NCBI RefSeq assembly: GCF_039541875.1
Contig: NZ_BAABHB010000002.1
Coordinates: 62,001-126,000, forward strand
DNA length: 64,000 bases
Direction: 5' to 3'
Source: Nibrella viscosa
GTDB taxonomy: Bacteria > Bacteroidota > Bacteroidia > Cytophagales > Spirosomataceae
Made by a program: the position numbers and the translations under genes. This document shows positions 61,152-64,000 of this stretch, piece after piece. The notes under the pieces are model-generated. The model was not told the origin of the DNA. It was given only the letters and a program-made list of their open reading frames with translations, and searched no databases. Position 1 is the stretch's first letter; each line of letters starts with the position of its first letter.

Positions 61152-61496
61152 ATGATGATGACGCAACTGAAGGACCGAGGCTTTACCGTTGAATCTGTGC
61201 TTCTCAAAAGTATTGTGCTGCCCTTGGGTCTGACCAAAGCCATTGAGGAGAAGCTGGAGGCCGAGCAGGACGCCCAGCGTATGCAGTTTGTGCTCGACAA
61301 AGAGCGGCAGGAGGCCCAGTGCCGGATCATTGAGGCCGAAGGGATACGCGATTCACAAAAGATCATTAACGAAGGCCTGACGCCAATGCTGATTCAGTTC
61401 AAGTCTATTGAGGCATTCAATAAATTATCGACCTCGCCCAACAGCAAGGTAATCATTACGAGTGGCGACACGCCGTTCCTGCTGTCGGCCGATTGA
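61152..61496 (+). pseudogene. Prohibitin/SPFH C-terminal fragment
   Basis: 114 residues matching only the last part of Bacteroidota prohibitin-like SPFH proteins: TQLKDRGFTVESVLLKSIVLP, the coiled segment AIEEKLEAEQDAQRMQFVLDKE, and the end NSKVIITSGDTPFLL. The membrane anchor and most of the Band 7 domain are absent, and stop codons in the same frame upstream show it does not extend. It could be a remnant of a deletion or a short form kept under the four-CTAA promoter about 100 bp upstream. Confidence 0.7.
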
Positions 61497-61587
61497 ATAA
61501 ATTAAGTTATGTCGGTAGCCGATCTGTACATAGGGTTGGGCAGGCGTAACGGCATACTTATCAGGATTATTTTTCACAGAAACGATC

Positions 61588-61971
61588 ATGAAACTCACAC
61601 TTATTATCTGCCTGCTGGGAGCTATGTCTTCGCTGGCCTTTGTCAATTGGACCAAAAAGCCGGAAAACAAAATGGCTTTCAGCTCCCAGGTATACCCCAC
61701 CGACAACGATCGTAAGCTGGCGGTGGTGGTGACTAAGCCGCAGAGCCACCAGGTTTCCATTGAGCTGCGAAACGAACAGGGCGAACTGCTGATCGGCAAA
61801 CAGATCGGCCGTCCATACCGTACGGTGCAGACCCGGCTGGATATGAATCAGTTACCCACCGGCCTGTACCGGGTCATTATTTCCGACAACCGGCACACCC
61901 TGGTGCAGAAGGTCAGGGTTCGCACGCTCTCAATGCTTAGCGGCCGCCAGGTGGCACTCGAACGACAATAG
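61588..61971 (+). CDS. Small exported beta-sandwich-like protein
   Basis: A 127-residue protein with a signal peptide (MKLTLIICLLGAMSSLAF). The mature part SHQVSIELRNEQGELLIGKQIG and QLPTGLYRVIISDNRHTLVQKV follows the strand pattern of the C-terminal sorting-like or Ig-like folds common in exported Bacteroidota proteins, but it lacks the terminal conserved lysine-rich end of a type IX sorting signal as I know it. Function unknown. Confidence 0.7.
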   Translation: MKLTLIICLLGAMSSLAFVNWTKKPENKMAFSSQVYPTDNDRKLAVVVTKPQSHQVSIELRNEQGELLIGKQIGRPYRTVQTRLDMNQLPTGLYRVIISDNRHTLVQKVRVRTLSMLSGRQVALERQ

Positions 61972-62042
61972 ACAATACTAACTGTAGGGTTGGTTTTTTG
62001 ACGGTTTGGTGAGAGCAGCGTTAGCTGCTAGTAGAGAGTAGT

Positions 62043-62078
62043 AAAGCGGTGCCGGCAGGGTCTGGCACCGCTTTCTTG
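62043..62078. terminator. Hairpin terminator
   Basis: AAAGCGGTGCC (62043-62053) pairs with GGCACCGCTTT (62064-62074), with T-rich bases following. It separates the 61588 gene from the LacI fragment. Confidence 0.75.
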
Positions 62079-62101
62079 TGTTTAGGCCTGCCGTGCGGAG
62101 T

Positions 62102-62534
62102 TTACCGGCTGTTGCTCTTTTTCTGCGACGACTCCCGGATAACCAGCCGGGTCTTCAGCACCTGAGTCGTCGGCTGGTAACTCGCTCCACCCCGGATCTG
62201 GGCCAGAAACAGCTGGGCGGCAATCTGCCCGATGGCAAAGGTGGGCTGCGCTACGGTGGCCAGTGCCGGTTCGACAAGGGCGGCTACGGGCTCGTCGGTG
62301 AAGCCGGCCAGCGCCATGTCGTTGGGTATGCAGAGGCCCCGGCTTTTGATAGCCTGCATGGCTCCGAAGGCGGCTGAATCACAAATGGCAAAAATGGCGT
62401 CGGGTGGGGTGTCCAGTTGCAGCAAATCCCGGGTAAGGCGGTGGCCGTTGGCAATGGTCAGGTCGCCGGTGTTGACCCGCGCCGGACAACCCGGCATGGC
62501 CGTGGCCCGCACCAGTTCCATGGATTCCGAAATG
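62102..62534 (-). pseudogene. LacI-family regulator, C-terminal fragment
   Basis: Only the last 140 or so residues of a LacI/GalR regulator are recognisable: ANGHRLTRDLLQLDTPPDAI, FGAMQAIKSRGLCIPNDMAL, AGFTDEPVAALVEPALATVAQ and the C-terminal AAQLFLAQIRGG. Upstream of about 62534 the frame stays open but no longer resembles the family, and the helix-turn-helix domain is missing. The same point is where a plus-strand glycosidase fragment begins, so this is a rearrangement junction. Confidence 0.75.
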
Positions 62535-62806
62535 CCCATCATTGCCTTTGCCGCCAACGGTACCCGGCATCCCGATGCCTTTGTGGTGACCAATATCCGT
62601 CGGCGTACAACCGGAAAATCGTGGTGGCCGTCAAAGGCACCAATGCCCGCCGGTTTGCCGCGTTCCGCACCACCGAGAAGGCCAACCGCTACCAGAACGT
62701 CGCCTATGAGCAATACCAGCCCGTGGGCGACTACAGCCTGACCAGTGAAGGAACGCTGCTGTACGATGCGCCGGCCGGGTCTGTTACTACGTTTTTTGCT
62801 AAATAA
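62529..62806 (+). pseudogene. Glycoside hydrolase C-terminal beta-sandwich fragment, frameshifted
   Basis: The translated pieces MPIIAFAANGTRHPDAFVVTN and, after a frameshift near 62600, KIVVAVKGTNARRFAAFRTT and EGTLLYDAPAGSVTTFF resemble the C-terminal beta-sandwich of GH30- or GH39-like enzymes. The catalytic domain is absent. The fragment abuts the truncated LacI gene and is followed by a short hydrophobic stretch (about 62810-62880) of unknown origin. Confidence 0.6.
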
Positions 62807-62871
62807 CCCCTGGAACGCCTTACTGATTGTTATTGCGGGTATTTTCTTGTTGCTGGGTCTGATGATCTGGC

Positions 62872-63611
62872 TGCGGCTCTACTGCTGGGCTGTTCGTTGG
62901 CCCAGAGGCAGAAACGGGTGCTGTACATCAACTCCTACCACGAGGGCTACGGTTCCAGCGATTCGGTGATGGCCGGCAGACGCTGGCACATGCCGGGGGT
63001 GTGGACCTTCAGGTGGTGTTTATGGATACCAGGCGCCATCCCGAACAGATGCAGGTGAACGCCCGCCGAGTGGCGGAAACGCTGAAACGCCGGCCGCCGG
63101 ATCTGGTGCTGGCGTCCGACGACGATGCCGTGCGCGAGGTGGTGGTACCGTACCTGAAGCATACGGCGACCCCGGTGGTGTTCTGTGGCGTTAACTGGTC
63201 GGCGGAGGGGTACGGCCTGCCGGTGGCCAATGTGACCGGGATGCTGGAAGTGGTGCCGATTCGGGAGACGCTGGAAACCATGCGACGCTATTATCCAACC
63301 GCCAACGGCAGCATCCGGGGCTGGCAGAATGACGAAGCGAAAGCGTTTGTTGCCCGGACCCTGCGTCGGCCGGTCGTGGCCGGCGATGATTTTATAATGC
63401 CCATTGCGGTATACGGTCAGACTAAAGTAGCCCGCGAACAGGGCGAGTGGGCCGCGCAGACCGCTTTGCAGATACCAGGGGAGCCAAGCCGGCCGATTTT
63501 CCGGTAACCCGCAACCGCCGGTCGGTTTGCTGGCTGAATCCGAGACTGGCTCACCTGATACCGTTTAACCCTGATCCCGAACTGTTACACTCTTGCCGGC
63601 TAGTACCATGA
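62872..63611 (+). pseudogene. ABC transporter substrate-binding-like protein, frameshifted
   Basis: Pieces of a PF04392-type periplasmic binding protein are spread over two frames: RVLYINSYHEGYGSSDSVMAG up to about 62972, then the frame with QTLAHAGGVDLQVVFMDTRR, PDLVLASDDDAVREVVVPYL and TPVVFCGVNWSAEGYGLP (63001-63480), then after a second frameshift near 63480 DFPVTRNRRSVCWLNPRLA to a stop at 63611. The order is collinear with the family, so this is one gene broken by at least two frameshifts. Confidence 0.7.
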
Positions 63612-63739
63612 TTATTGACGCGGATACCCATATATCGCCCAAACCGACGGGCGGCAACAGCATTACCATCGACGAGTTGCTCCGGTGCATGGACCAGGCC
63701 GGTGTCGACAAAGCCCTGACCTGGATTCAGCCGCCGTAC
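63608..63739 (+). pseudogene. Amidohydrolase N-terminal fragment
   Basis: The first 44 residues of a metal-dependent amidohydrolase: MIIDADTHISPKPTGG (DxDxH-type start), then ITIDELLRCMDQAGVDKAL and TWIQPP. After that the similarity stops and the frame enters an unrelated segment. The ATG overlaps the end of the broken ABC-binding gene. Confidence 0.65.
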
Positions 63740-63740
63740 T

Positions 63741-64000
63741 GCCTACCGCAGCTACATCCTGATCTTTCAGGTACAGTTTCAGCCCGGTGCGCTGTTCCGG
63801 CTGACGGGCATTCCGTCGCACGAACTGACCAATACCTTTGTCGATGCCGAAGCTATATTCTCTACGGAAATCTGCCGGGTCAATGAGCGGCTGAGCTACT
63901 GCGGACAATATACTGAAATGATTACGGTAGTTGAAGATTTCCTGCTGTATCTGGTGCGGAGAGCAAAGAAACGGTTCCGGCCTATTGTCTGGGTGAGTCA
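63741..64000 (+). pseudogene. AraC-type regulator N-terminal domain fragment (to window end)
   Basis: From 63741 a different frame reads SYILIFQVQFQPGALFRLTG, IPSHELTNTFVDAEAIFSTE and MITVVEDFLLYLVRRAKKRF, the pattern of the N-terminal domain (DUF6597-like) of AraC-family regulators. The start of that domain is missing because the amidohydrolase fragment is joined in its place. It continues beyond the window, so the DNA-binding part may still exist. Confidence 0.6.

Noticed and set aside
1..64000. tRNA, rRNA, riboswitch or integrase/att sites
   Set aside because: I looked for tRNA-like clusters, known riboswitch motifs and flanking direct repeats of the defence island and saw none that I could support by eye; a covariance-model scan would be needed to exclude them.

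Overview
The window looks like a chromosomal stretch of a moderately GC-rich Bacteroidota, most likely a cytophagalean relative of Spirosoma. Evidence: Bacteroidota-type -7 promoter boxes (TAnnTTTG) ahead of moaA, the NFACT gene and a glycosyltransferase; DUF4856 plus imelysin lipoproteins; a Wzi-like capsule protein; an OMP_b-brl outer-membrane barrel; and many short-leader genes without Shine-Dalgarno sites. This placement is inference from gene content. No rRNA or tRNA gene was seen.

Layout. 1-4735: molybdenum-cofactor genes (fdhD, moaA), an SDR, DUF456, EthD, NlpE-like and DJ-1/PfpI genes. 4896-7399: a sigma factor, a membrane-anchored serine protease and two paralogous small lipoproteins; three promoters here share GGGTTACC-N15/16-TATTAA-like boxes. 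7544-12383: an iron block (ferritin, a small unknown, DUF4856, imelysin, HTTM protein) with TTTAGAA-N3-TTCTAAA operators. 12443-19164: NFACT, a GH1 hydrolase, a glycosyltransferase and Wzi. 19645-24657: ECF sigma, putative anti-sigma, Spy/CnrX-like sensor, PepSY-like protein and outer-membrane barrel. 24760-33498: two GT2 enzymes, an L,D-transpeptidase, an M4 peptidase without signal peptide and an AT-rich two-gene lipoprotein operon.

33617-55946 is a defence island. It holds a complete type 1 BREX set (brxA, brxB, brxC, pglX, pglZ, brxL). A DarTG toxin-antitoxin pair sits on the opposite strand between brxC and pglX. Upstream is a two-gene module: a helicase with a C-terminal PD-(D/E)xK-like nuclease, and a 685-residue protein whose C-terminus is faintly PIWI-like. 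Divergent from it is an RtcR-like regulator (CARF-type sensor, sigma-54 AAA+ and HTH). Sigma-54 -24/-12 boxes with correct spacing lie just upstream of the helicase gene and of brxA. The island therefore reads as an inducible system in which a ligand-sensing CARF activator switches on the helicase/nuclease module and BREX. This is the most interesting unit in the window.

56050-61971: a Tat-exported Gfo/Idh/MocA oxidoreductase, then a two-component system. Three promoters around that system share one unusual design: four CTAA repeats exactly 11 bp apart, with the last repeat starting 19 bp before the TTTG of the -7 box. 62102-64000 is a graveyard of gene fragments: LacI, glycosidase, ABC substrate-binding protein, amidohydrolase and AraC pieces, truncated or frameshifted and laid end to end.
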